Source of the DNA: PMG-095 sp037200885
Lineage (GTDB): Bacteria > Myxococcota_A > Polyangia > Polyangiales > Polyangiaceae
Assembly: GCA_037200885.1 (NCBI GenBank)
Contig: JBBCIN010000001.1
Span: 1,798,001-1,862,000, forward strand
Length of the DNA: 64,000 nucleotides
Direction: 5' to 3'
The translations under genes were made by a program, and so were the position numbers. This document shows, one piece after another, positions 52,279 to 62,541 of the stretch. The first letter of the stretch is position 1. Every line of letters begins with the position of its first letter. The notes beneath the pieces were generated by a model. It was not told where the DNA came from. It worked only from the letters and a program-made list of their open reading frames with translations, and ran no database searches.

Positions 52279-54008
52279 TCGTCGTCCCGGCCGGATGCTT
52301 TCGGCTCTTCCGCGAAGCGGTCGTCCACCTTCAGCCTATCGCCGGCCTTTTTGCGCAAATCGGCGACGTAGTTGGCGAGCGCTTCAGTGGCCTTGGCGGC
52401 GCGCAGCGGGCCCAGCAGCTCGGCCTTGTTCTTGTCGAAGTCGGCGCGCGAAGCGGCGTTCCTCTCTTTGAGTTGGATCACCACCGAACCTTCGCTCGTC
52501 TGGATCGGGGTTTGCCAGACCTCGTCCGGGTTCTTCAATTCGAACGCGCGCGCCGCCAGCGGTTCCTTGGGCGTCACTTGTGGGAGCGGATTGCCGGACG
52601 AGGGGAAGGCCGCTGAAATTTCGATGCGCGGCCGATCCAGGGCGGCCAACGCCGGGACCTCGGGTGCCCGGTCGTCACCGAGCTTTTTGGCCGGAGCGGG
52701 CAGGATCTGCGCTAGCTGGGCATTGAGCGCGTCTTCCAACTTGGCGCCCGCCTTGGTGCGCCGAATCAGCTCCTCACCGAAGGCTTTCACCTGTTCGTCG
52801 GCCGCGATGTGCGCGTACAGCTTGTGCGCGACATAGCGGCGGCCGGACGCCTCCAGATTCGCAGCGTCGAGCTTGGGATCGACCTGGAGCACGTGCAGGC
52901 CGCGTGGGGTTTCGACGATTGTGGATAGCTCACCGGGTTTGAGCGCGGCGGCGGCCTTGGCCACTTCCTCGTTGCCGACGCCGTAGCTTGCACCGACACA
53001 CCCGAGCTCGCCGCCTTGCACCGCGGTCTGCCCTTCGCTCACCGAGCGGGCTACACTGGCGAACGATTCGCCGCCCTGGATGCGCTTTCGCGCGTCGTCC
53101 AGCTTCTTGCGCAGCGCAGCGCGGTCTTCGTCGTTCGCGCCCGGACCCACCTCGAACACGATCTCGCGCGTTGGCGCGCAGCCGGCCGTGAAATTGCCTT
53201 TGTCGGTCTCCCACGAAGCGTCGACGAGGGTCTTGTTTTCCGTAGCCCACTTGTCGACCGCAGCAGGACTTGCATCGAGCGTATACTTCGCGAACCAATC
53301 GCGCGTGATCACGGCGCTGCGGATGGTGACCGTACTGCGTGCTTGCTCGAACAGCGCGAAGGCCTCGGTCTCCGAGACACGCACCGGCTCGCGGATCAGA
53401 TCGCGCATGCGCGCAGCGATCAGCTCACGCTGCTGCATCTCCTTGAACTCTTTGGGGCCGCGATTGGCCAGCACGCGCACTTCGCGCTCGTACAGCGCGT
53501 AATCGAACGGCTCGTCCGCCGTGCGCTTCACGCGCAGGTAACGGACCATCGTGTCGCCGCCGGGCTCGCAGCCCCGGCCGTCTTCCGAGATGCGACACAT
53601 GCCGAGCTGGGCGCTCAGGCTGAGCGAGTCCTGTGCCGGCAAGGAAACGTGCGCGCGGCCATTGAACAGCTCCCCCTCGACGTCGCTTTCGCTCGCGCTG
53701 ATGCCCAGGCGCTTGGCCTCGCCAACGAGCAACTCACGCTCGACCAAGCCATCCAGCGCCTTCTTGCGCAGGCTGAGCTGCGCGGAGGCGCGCGGATTGA
53801 TATTGCGCATCACCAAGCCGTAAGACGCGTAGTACTCCTTGGGATCGACGCAGTCGCCCTTGAGCTCGAGCACGCATTCTTTTTTCAGGCTGGCGGTCGG
53901 GCCATTCCGGCCGGCGCGAAACTCCAGCGCGAAGACCAGGATGATCGAAAATGCGATACCCCCGACTAGAACCTGGGAGAAACCGCCGCCTCGGAAGATA
54001 CTGAGCAT
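52275..54008 (-). CDS. PpiD/SurA-like membrane-anchored parvulin
   Basis: 577 residues. One N-terminal membrane helix (about 11-29) as in PpiD, then SurA_N-type helices, a parvulin domain at about 255-385 (GGELGCVG, TPRGLHVLQV) and a long C-terminal region. It folds exported proteins at the outer face of the inner membrane. It is directly upstream of, and coupled to, the M16 peptidase gene, suggesting a fold-or-degrade pair. Confidence 0.88.
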   Translation of the reverse strand: MLSIFRGGGFSQVLVGGIAFSIILVFALEFRAGRNGPTASLKKECVLELKGDCVDPKEYYASYGLVMRNINPRASAQLSLRKKALDGLVERELLVGEAKRLGISASESDVEGELFNGRAHVSLPAQDSLSLSAQLGMCRISEDGRGCEPGGDTMVRYLRVKRTADEPFDYALYEREVRVLANRGPKEFKEMQQRELIAARMRDLIREPVRVSETEAFALFEQARSTVTIRSAVITRDWFAKYTLDASPAAVDKWATENKTLVDASWETDKGNFTAGCAPTREIVFEVGPGANDEDRAALRKKLDDARKRIQGGESFASVARSVSEGQTAVQGGELGCVGASYGVGNEEVAKAAAALKPGELSTIVETPRGLHVLQVDPKLDAANLEASGRRYVAHKLYAHIAADEQVKAFGEELIRRTKAGAKLEDALNAQLAQILPAPAKKLGDDRAPEVPALAALDRPRIEISAAFPSSGNPLPQVTPKEPLAARAFELKNPDEVWQTPIQTSEGSVVIQLKERNAASRADFDKNKAELLGPLRAAKATEALANYVADLRKKAGDRLKVDDRFAEEPKASGRDDE

Positions 54009-54132
54009 TGTCTAAAACTTTCGCTGCGAAGCAGCCTGCGAGCCTCGAGGCCGCAGCGTGAAGGGCGCGGCAAATACCACGCTCGCTTCGGCGGGTCCAT
54101 GCGCCCGAAACTCGGCAATTTCGCCCGCTGGG

Positions 54133-54576
54133 TTAGCGCCTGAGCTCGGCTGGCGCGGTTTTTTCCAGGGAAAGAGCGTAGCGCAGCTCGGCGATGAGTT
54201 CGGCGTCATTGGCCAGTGCCTTTTCGAAGGCGACCTCGTGCCAAACGTCCAAAGTCTGGGAATCATCCCCAGGATCGCGCACTTCGACGCTGTTCGCGCT
54301 GACTTCGTGGTAGCCACGGCCGAGTGCGTCGCTGGCCATCTGGCGGGCGCGATCGAAAATCGCCGCCGTGGAATCATTGGGGAAGTCGCCCCTTTGCGCG
54401 CGCACCACGAAACGCACGCAGTGCACGTCCCCGAGCCCCGCGGCCACTCCGCTATCCATGATCAAGTTGTCCCGGACGCGATCGGCGAGGACGATCTGAT
54501 CGCTGAGGGTGCGATAGACCTCGAAGCCTTCGGCGAGCAGGAGCTTTTTCAGCTCACTCGGGGTGGGTGGCGACAT
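54133..54576 (-). CDS. Hypothetical cytoplasmic protein, 147 residues
   Basis: Starts MSPPTPSELKKLL (ATG at 54576; the longer frame upstream shadows the divergent PilZ gene). It has alternating helix and strand without signal peptide or cysteine clusters: DNLIMDSGVAAGLGD, VRFVVRAQRGDFPND, HEVSANSVEVRDP. Family not recognised. 124 bp separate it from the PpiD-like gene downstream. Confidence 0.65.
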   Translation of the reverse strand: MSPPTPSELKKLLLAEGFEVYRTLSDQIVLADRVRDNLIMDSGVAAGLGDVHCVRFVVRAQRGDFPNDSTAAIFDRARQMASDALGRGYHEVSANSVEVRDPGDDSQTLDVWHEVAFEKALANDAELIAELRYALSLEKTAPAELRR

Positions 54577-54724
54577 ATCTGCGCTAGCAGCTGGAAAACA
54601 CCCGGAACCGTACGCGGAACCGATACCGAGCGTCAAGATCGACGAGACCGCGCGCCGTTTCGTCCCGCGGCCGCGCTGTCCGTCCGCCAGCGCGCGCGCC
54701 AGCGTGCTAACCTCGCGAAATTCC

Positions 54725-55066
54725 GTGACACGCGAGAAACCACCAGCCGGTCCTGAATTCGAAGTGCGCGCGCCGCGTCGCCACGCGGGCGGCGCACGCT
54801 TCGAGGCTTCGGAACGCGTGTTGATTCGCGGCACCGGTTTCGAAACCCACGGTTGGACCTTGAACGTCAGTCGCGGGGGGATCCGCGCAATCGTGGAAGA
54901 TCCGTTGCTCCAGGGCAGCGACTACCAGCTGATCGTGGGCGATGAAGAGACCTCTCCCGCCCGCCGCGCGAGCGTGGTCTGGCTTCAGGACGAGAGCGAT
55001 GGTCAAATCGTCGGTCTCAAATATTTGGACGTCGAGGACGCCTCCGCTCCTCCAAAGGACGGGTAG
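54725..55066 (+). CDS. PilZ-like domain protein
   Basis: 113 residues from a GTG at 54725; GTG 54704 and longer starts to 54563 are possible. The core FEVRAPRRHAGGARF ... LNVSRGGIRAIVEDPL has an RxxxR (RAPRR) and an NxSxGG motif at the expected distance, so c-di-GMP binding is plausible. It precedes the DinG-like helicase gene by 12 bp, which may put the two in one message. Divergent from the 147-residue gene. Confidence 0.75.
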   Translation: MTREKPPAGPEFEVRAPRRHAGGARFEASERVLIRGTGFETHGWTLNVSRGGIRAIVEDPLLQGSDYQLIVGDEETSPARRASVVWLQDESDGQIVGLKYLDVEDASAPPKDG

Positions 55067-55078
55067 CCGGCCGTTCGA

Positions 55079-57117
55079 ATGCCGTCCGCCGCAGAGCTAC
55101 TGGGCCCCGATGGGCCCCTTGCACGTAGCCTGCCCGCTTACGAGGCGCGCCCAGCTCAGCTCGAGATGGCGCGCGCCGTCGAGAGCGCGCTCGCCAACGA
55201 TCGCGTGCTGATTTGCGAAGCCGGCACCGGCACCGGAAAGAGCCTGGCGTACCTGGTGCCCGCCTTGCTCAGTGGCAAGAAGGTGATCGTCTCGACGGCC
55301 ACGCGCGCGTTGGAAGAGCAAATCTTCTGGAAGGATTTGCCGCTGATCGAGCGAGCGCTGGGCGTGCCGGTGCGTGCGGCGTTGATGAAGGGGATCTCGA
55401 ACTATTTGTGTCGTCGCCGCTTGGCGGAGTTTCGCGGAAGCGAGGAGAGTCTACGGCCGCGCCACGCGCGCTCACTCGGCATGCTCGATGACTGGTTGAA
55501 CGAGACCGAGTCGGGTGACTTGGCGGAGCTCGCGGGCATTCGTGAGGACGATCCGCTGCGCCGCGAAGTGAACTCTTCGAGCGAGACGCGGATTGGCGCC
55601 GGCTGCACCTACTTCAACGAGTGCTTCGTCACGCGGATGCGGCGCGAGGCCGAATCGGCGCAACTGGTGGTGGTCAATCACCACCTATTTTTCGCTGATT
55701 TGGCCCTGCGTGGGCCACACCCGGCCCGCGTCATCCCGGACTACGACGCCGTGATCTTCGACGAGGCGCATCAGCTCGAAGACATCGCCACGGATTTCTT
55801 CGGCATGCGCGTTTCGCGCGCGCGGCTCGAGCGGCTGCTGGGCGATGCCGAGCGGGCCATGACGCTGGTCGGTGCGGGCGATCCGCTGTTCCAGACCGGT
55901 TCGAAGTCGCCCACGCTGGCCAACGCGCGAGTGGCCGCCGAGGGTTTGTGGACGGAGCTCGGGCGTAGAGGCCAAGGCGAAGAAGCGCGCTTCACCTTGG
56001 AGCGTGATGCTTGGGCGGGACCGCTCGAAGAGCGCTATCACGCCCTCGACAATGCGCTCGAGGCCGTCGGCTCCGCCGCAGACGCTGCGGCTGGGCGCGC
56101 TTCGCAAGCTCCGCCGGGAGCCAAGCGCGTGCCCGGCGCTGCGCTCGAAGCGCTCAAGGTCATCGAAGGCCGCGCTCAGCTCGCGCGCGAGGATTTAGCC
56201 GCGATTGTCGCAGGCGCGCCTGGTCGCATCACCTGGTTCGACATGGGCGGGCGCTCCGCTTCGCTGAGCTCCACGCCCGTGGATCTGTCGCACGTCTTTC
56301 GCGCGCGCATTTTCGAGAGCATACCCTCGGTGATACTGACCAGCGCGACCCTGTCGATCGCGCCGTCGAAGAGCAATCCGGACGCGAGTCCATTTGCTTT
56401 CTTCCGCTCGCGCATCGGGCTCAGCGGAGATGCGGTCCCCGTCACCGAGCTCGTGCTCGATTCGCCGTTCGACTTCGCTCGCAACGCGCTCTTGTACACG
56501 CCCAAGGACTTGCCCCCGCCCGGTCACCCGGCGTTCGCGGCCAGCGCGGGTGAGCGCATCGCGGAGTTGATCGAGATCACCCACGGGGGTTGTTTCGTGC
56601 TCACGACGTCACTGCGTTCGATGAATGCGTTGTACGCGATCTTGAGCAAGCGGCTGCCGGGACGGCGCCTTTTCGTGCAGGGCGCGGCGCCCAAGGCGGC
56701 TCTGATTAGCGCATTTCGTGCCGCGGGCGACGCGGTGCTCGTGGCCACGATGAGTTTTTGGGAAGGCGTCGACGTGCCGGGGCGGGCGCTCCGCCTGGTA
56801 GTGCTGGAGAAGATCCCGTTTTTGGTGCCGAGCGACCCGGTCGTGCAGGCTCGCTCGCAGGAGCTCGAGCGAGCGGGCGAAAATCCGTTCCTGCGTTTAC
56901 ACGTGCCGGCCGCGGCGATCACGCTCAAGCAAGGCTTTGGTCGCTTGATCCGCACGCGCGACGACGCGGGCATCGTCGCCCTGCTCGATCCGCGCGTGCA
57001 TCAGAAGGGCTATGGCCAGCGCTTGCTGGCCGCGCTCCCGCCCGCCGGTCGCACCTCGGAGCTTTCCGAGGTGCGGAGCTTCTGGGAGCGCGTTCCGGCG
57101 GTCACTCGCGGGGCGAG

Positions 57118-57121
<4 letters not shown>
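55079..57121 (+). CDS. dinG: DinG-family (XPD/Rad3-like) DNA helicase
   Basis: 680 residues, the Rad3-like superfamily 2 helicase group. Walker A AGTGTGKS at 48-55 and DEAH at 228-231 are intact, and the C-terminal motifs (SFWEGVDVPG, GFGRLIRT) follow. Three cysteines (C111, C176, C182) fall where the iron-sulfur cluster of DinG sits; a fourth is not obvious. It unwinds R-loops or damaged DNA. It converges on the receiver/H1-tail gene with a 4-bp stop overlap at CTAG (57118-57121). Confidence 0.9.
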
Positions 57122-58410
<1,289 letters not shown>

Positions 58411-58662
58411 GGCAGCAAGAACTCCGTGGGGAAGAATCGGTGGAGAGGCGCGAATTCATTGCCATTCGAGTCCAGCGCATGGTTTCCGGTCAAGCCCCGT
58501 GACGAGCGGCTCTCGACTCGGGCCGCGGGCCGTGCCGGCGGGCGGTTCCAGCCCGCTCCTGCTGGGTGGCTCGGCCGCCCAAGGCGTCGAGGGGTCGAGT
58601 GGTCCATTGCCTACACCGTGACCGCTGTGCTCCGTGCCCTTCGGGTGCTTAACTTCAGTTGG
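58411..58662. other. Divergent promoter region, no motif recognised
   Basis: About 250 bp between the receiver/H1-tail gene and the coiled-coil gene. It must hold both promoters, but I could not pick a consensus pair. The plus-strand frame is open through part of it. Confidence 0.4.
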
Positions 58663-60555
58663 ATGGCCCCCAGCGACGGCATCGCTCTGCTTCGGCGTGC
58701 GGCACGAAGAGCCGGACGCCGGGCACGCGTGGCAGCGGTTTTCAGCCGGATCACGCTGCTTCTGCCCCTTCCGCTTGGCTACGCGGTGCTGGTCCTGACG
58801 CTGATCAAGGCGTTCCGTCTGGATGCGGCGAGCCAGCGCGGCGGGTGGCTGCTCGGGGTCGTTCCGCTGCTCGTCTTCGTGGTGGGTGTCGGCCGCGTGC
58901 TGTTCACGCGTCGCACTTCCTGGGGGGGCTCGATCGCGCTCGACCAGTTTCACGGTTTTCACGATCGGGTGACCAGCGCGTTGAGCTTCAGCCAGGTGCC
59001 CCTCGCCGAGCGCACGCCCTTGATGCAAGCCGCGATCGAAGACGGGGTGCTGCTCGCTCATCGGCTCGACCCGAGGCGTGCGGTTCCCATCGGTGTCCCG
59101 CGTGAGCTCGGTGTGGTTCTGGCCCTACTGCTCGGCCTGTGCGCGCTGTCGCTGCTGGAGGTGCGGCAGTTCCGCCAGCTGCCGCCGCCGACCGCGTTCG
59201 AACCGATGGTGATGAGCCCTGACGACATCGATCTTTTTCGCGATGTCGCCAAAGAACTGCAAGCGAAAAACGATGACCCCAACGCGCTGGTTGCGGTCCG
59301 GCGCTTCAATCAATTGGTGGAAGACATCGCCGAGCACCGCTTGGATCGCCACGAGGTTTTCCAGCGCATGGGCGATCTGGAGCGCGATCTGAAGGACAAC
59401 TTGGAGCTCGATCGCGACGCGCGCGATGACGGTCTGAAGGGCCTGGCGCGCGAGTTGGAAAAGAGCGGATTGAGCAAGGCCGCCGCGACCGCCCTCGACG
59501 AAAAACGGCTCGCCGACGCGGAAAAAGCCCTGCGTGAGCTAGCCGAGAAGCTGAAAAAGAAAGAAGGGCGTCCGAGTGCGGCCGAGCTCGACAAGCTGCG
59601 CCAAGCCTTGGAAAAAGCCAGCCGCAGCAACGAAGAGCGAGCCCGTAGCATCGACCAGCGTCGGCGCGAATTGGAAGAAGAGCACAAGTCCCTGCTCAAG
59701 AAAAAGAACGACAAGCCCGACGCCGGCGCGAGCCCCGATCAAGACAAGAAGCTCGCCGACAACGAACGTCGTCTCGAGCACCTAGATCGCGAAAAGAACC
59801 GCGTCGAGCGCAGCCAAAAACAAATGTCGGAGCTCGACAAGCAGCTCGCCCAGGCCGCGCGCGATCTGATGCGCGACGCCGGCCAGAGCGCGCAAGACTT
59901 GGAGCAAGGGGCGCAGGACATCAACCGCATGGCCAAGCAGGAGACGAGCGACGAGCAAAAGCAGGAACTGCTGAAAAAGCTCCAGGAAATGCGGGAGTTG
60001 ATGCGTCAGCAGGGCAAAGGCGGCAAAGACCAGATCGAGCGCTTGCAGAAGTTCAGTCAGCGCGCGCGTGGTCAGAGCGGCTCGGGTCAAGGCAAGCCCG
60101 GTGAAGGTCAAGGCGAAGGTCAACGAGGCGGCAAGAAGGACGGCCCGTTGCGCCTCGGCACTGGCCCCGGCAGCGTGTCGATCGAGGTTCCCGTCCCGCA
60201 GAGCGGCAGCGGTCAGGGGCAAGGTCAGCCGAGCGGTGACAAGCCGGGTGGCTCCGATCCCGGCGCAGGTGAGAGCTATGGTAGCGGACACGATCCGAAC
60301 CTTGCCGGCAAGGCGACCGACCTGAAGGGCAAGACCACGGACGTCACCGCCGCGGGCGCCGACACCGGGCAAGGCGCCGCCTCCTCGCAAGTGATCTACG
60401 GCGCGGCCGAACGTGGCTTCGTCGGGCGCGGCTACAAGCAAGTGTTCACCGATTATCAAACCGTCGCCGAACGAGCGCTCAGCCAGGATGAAATTCCGTC
60501 TGGCTATCGTTTCTACGTGCGTCGCTATTTTCAGCTGATTCGGCCGCGAGAATGA
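58663..60555 (+). CDS. Membrane coiled-coil protein, DUF4175-like
   Basis: 630 residues from the ATG at 58663 (earlier GTG codons are possible). Three membrane helices sit in the first 170 residues. A long Lys/Glu/Asp/Arg-rich coiled coil spans about 220-490 (LDREKNRVERSQKQM), then a Gly/Gln/Lys-rich region with GEGQGEGQ. The C-terminal YGAAERGFVGRGYKQVFTDYQTVAERAL ... YVRRYFQLIRP is the conserved end seen in similar proteins from MoxR clusters. It precedes MoxR by 43 bp. Confidence 0.75.
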   Translation: MAPSDGIALLRRAARRAGRRARVAAVFSRITLLLPLPLGYAVLVLTLIKAFRLDAASQRGGWLLGVVPLLVFVVGVGRVLFTRRTSWGGSIALDQFHGFHDRVTSALSFSQVPLAERTPLMQAAIEDGVLLAHRLDPRRAVPIGVPRELGVVLALLLGLCALSLLEVRQFRQLPPPTAFEPMVMSPDDIDLFRDVAKELQAKNDDPNALVAVRRFNQLVEDIAEHRLDRHEVFQRMGDLERDLKDNLELDRDARDDGLKGLARELEKSGLSKAAATALDEKRLADAEKALRELAEKLKKKEGRPSAAELDKLRQALEKASRSNEERARSIDQRRRELEEEHKSLLKKKNDKPDAGASPDQDKKLADNERRLEHLDREKNRVERSQKQMSELDKQLAQAARDLMRDAGQSAQDLEQGAQDINRMAKQETSDEQKQELLKKLQEMRELMRQQGKGGKDQIERLQKFSQRARGQSGSGQGKPGEGQGEGQRGGKKDGPLRLGTGPGSVSIEVPVPQSGSGQGQGQPSGDKPGGSDPGAGESYGSGHDPNLAGKATDLKGKTTDVTAAGADTGQGAASSQVIYGAAERGFVGRGYKQVFTDYQTVAERALSQDEIPSGYRFYVRRYFQLIRPRE

Positions 60556-60598
60556 GCTTGTCGAGTCCGATCACGCAACACGACCGAGGAGACGAGAG

Positions 60599-61600
60599 AT
60601 GACGGATGCCGAGCAAGCGCGCGAAGAAGTAGCCGAATTTCAGAAGCGGATCGGAGCCTTGCGCGAGGAGATCGGGCGCGTCATCGTCGGCAACCGGGAC
60701 GTGATCGATGGCGTGCTGTCCTGCATGTTGGGCTCGTCGCACGCGCTCTTGGAGGGCGTCCCGGGCTTGGGCAAGACCATGCTCGTGCGCACGCTCGCGG
60801 GCGTGCTGGGTCTCGAGTTCTCGCGCATTCAGTTCACGCCGGACCTGATGCCCGCGGACATCATCGGCACGGTCGTGTTGGACGAGGGCGCAGGCGGCGC
60901 CAGGCAGCTGGAGTTCCGGCGCGGTCCCATCTTCGCAAACATCGTCTTGGCAGACGAAGTGAACCGGGCCACGCCCAAGACGCAGAGCGCCTTGCTCGAA
61001 GCGATGCAGGAGCATCGGGTCACCGTGGGCCGCACCACGCACGTGATCGAAGAACCGTACTTCGTGCTCGCCACGCAAAATCCGCTGGAAATGGAGGGCA
61101 CTTATCCGCTGCCGGAAGCTCAGCTCGACCGCTTCTTCTACAAATTGGAGGTGCCGTTTCCGTCTCGAGACGAGCTGCACGCGATCATCGATCGCACCAC
61201 CACCGCGCAGCATGTCGAGGTGAAGCGCGTGCTCACGCGCGAGCAAATTTTGGAGATGCAGGCCTTGGTGCGGCGCGTCCCCGTCGCGCGTCACGTGCAG
61301 GACTATGCCATCCGTGTGCTCCTGGCCACACACCCAAGCGGCGAGGAAGCGCCCGAGCTGGTCAAGCGCTTCGTGCGCACCGGTGCCTCGCCTCGCGGTG
61401 CGCAAGCCATGTTGCTCGGCGCCAAGGTGCGCGCGCTGTTCGATGGCCGCTTCGCGGCGTCGATCGACGACGTGAAGGCGACTGCGCTCGCCGCTCTGCG
61501 TCACCGCGTCTTGCTCAGCTTCGAAGGTGAAGCCGAAGGCGTCGCGCCGGACCGCGTGATCGGTGAAATCCTCAAGAAGCTGCCCGGATCCAAGGAGTAA
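60599..61600 (+). CDS. MoxR-family AAA+ ATPase
   Basis: 333 residues. Walker A GVPGLGKT at 53-60, Walker B VLADE at 116-120 with the NRATPKTQSALLEAMQE sensor region, then GTYPLPEAQLDRF. MoxR ATPases act as chaperones that help mature metal-dependent or VWA-domain complexes. AGGAG lies before the ATG. The DUF58 gene follows after 8 bp. Confidence 0.94.
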   Translation: MTDAEQAREEVAEFQKRIGALREEIGRVIVGNRDVIDGVLSCMLGSSHALLEGVPGLGKTMLVRTLAGVLGLEFSRIQFTPDLMPADIIGTVVLDEGAGGARQLEFRRGPIFANIVLADEVNRATPKTQSALLEAMQEHRVTVGRTTHVIEEPYFVLATQNPLEMEGTYPLPEAQLDRFFYKLEVPFPSRDELHAIIDRTTTAQHVEVKRVLTREQILEMQALVRRVPVARHVQDYAIRVLLATHPSGEEAPELVKRFVRTGASPRGAQAMLLGAKVRALFDGRFAASIDDVKATALAALRHRVLLSFEGEAEGVAPDRVIGEILKKLPGSKE

Positions 61601-61608
61601 GCGCGAAC

Positions 61609-62541
61609 GTGGGCATTCTGGATCTGTTTCGACGCGACACGGTGCCGCGCGCCAAAAAGCGCGAACGTGCGCTGTTCGACGACGAGTTCCAGCGCAAGCT
61701 CGAGATGCTGGCGCTGGTCAGTCGACGCGTGTTCGCGGGTCGGCTGCGCGCCGAACGACGCAGCAAGAAGAAGGGCAGCGGGATCGAATTCGCCGACCAC
61801 CGCGACTACGTCGCCGGCGACGACTTTCGTTCGGTGGATTGGAACGTATACCAACGCTTCGGCAAACTGCTCGTGCGCTTGTACGAGGAGGAGGAGGATC
61901 TCAGCATCTACCTAATCGTGGATTGCTCGAGCTCGATGGCGTTCGGGGACAAGAAGAAGTTCGACCAAGCCCGCCGCTTGTGCGCGGCGCTGGCCTACGT
62001 GGGTCTCGCGAACTTGGACCGAGTGACGGTCGTGGGCGTGAGTGACCAGGTCATCTCGCGCATGCCGACGACTCGGGGCAAAGGTCGTATTTTCAAGGTT
62101 TTCGAGTTCCTGTCGCAGCTGGAGCCGGGCGGCGTTACCGATCTCGGGACCGCGCTCCAGACCTTCGTCGCCCAGCACAAGCGACGCGGACTCGCGGTCT
62201 TGTTCAGTGATTTGTACGACCCAGCTGGCTTCGAGGCAGGCATCAATGTGCTGCGCTTCAACAAGTTCGAACCCTACGTCGTGGAGCTGGTCGATCCTGC
62301 CGAGGCTCGGCCAAAGCTCGTGGGCGACGTGCGCATCTACGATTGCGAGACCGGGGAAGAGCGCGAGCTGACCATCACCGATGGCATGCTGGACAAGATG
62401 CAGCGCGCCGTGAGCGACTACCGCGCGGGCATCGAGCGCTTTTGCGCGCAGAAACAAGTGCCGTATTTCCCGGCCGACGTGAACACGCCTTTCGATGAGC
62501 TCGTGCTGCGCGTGTTTCGGCGCGGAGGCTTTCTGCGCTGA
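61609..62541 (+). CDS. DUF58-domain protein
   Basis: 310 residues from a GTG start. GSGIEFADHRDYVAGDDFRSVDWNVYQRFGKLLVRLY is the DUF58 hallmark, and a VWA-like fold with IVDCSSSM follows, giving a DxSxS metal site. These proteins pair with MoxR and membrane VWA proteins. The stop overlaps the next start by one base (TGATG). Confidence 0.92.
   Translation: MGILDLFRRDTVPRAKKRERALFDDEFQRKLEMLALVSRRVFAGRLRAERRSKKKGSGIEFADHRDYVAGDDFRSVDWNVYQRFGKLLVRLYEEEEDLSIYLIVDCSSSMAFGDKKKFDQARRLCAALAYVGLANLDRVTVVGVSDQVISRMPTTRGKGRIFKVFEFLSQLEPGGVTDLGTALQTFVAQHKRRGLAVLFSDLYDPAGFEAGINVLRFNKFEPYVVELVDPAEARPKLVGDVRIYDCETGEERELTITDGMLDKMQRAVSDYRAGIERFCAQKQVPYFPADVNTPFDELVLRVFRRGGFLR

Noticed and set aside
53016..53969. 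Plus-strand 317-residue frame opposite the PpiD-like gene
   Set aside because: Antisense shadow in GC-rich DNA with no signal peptide, motif or ribosome site.
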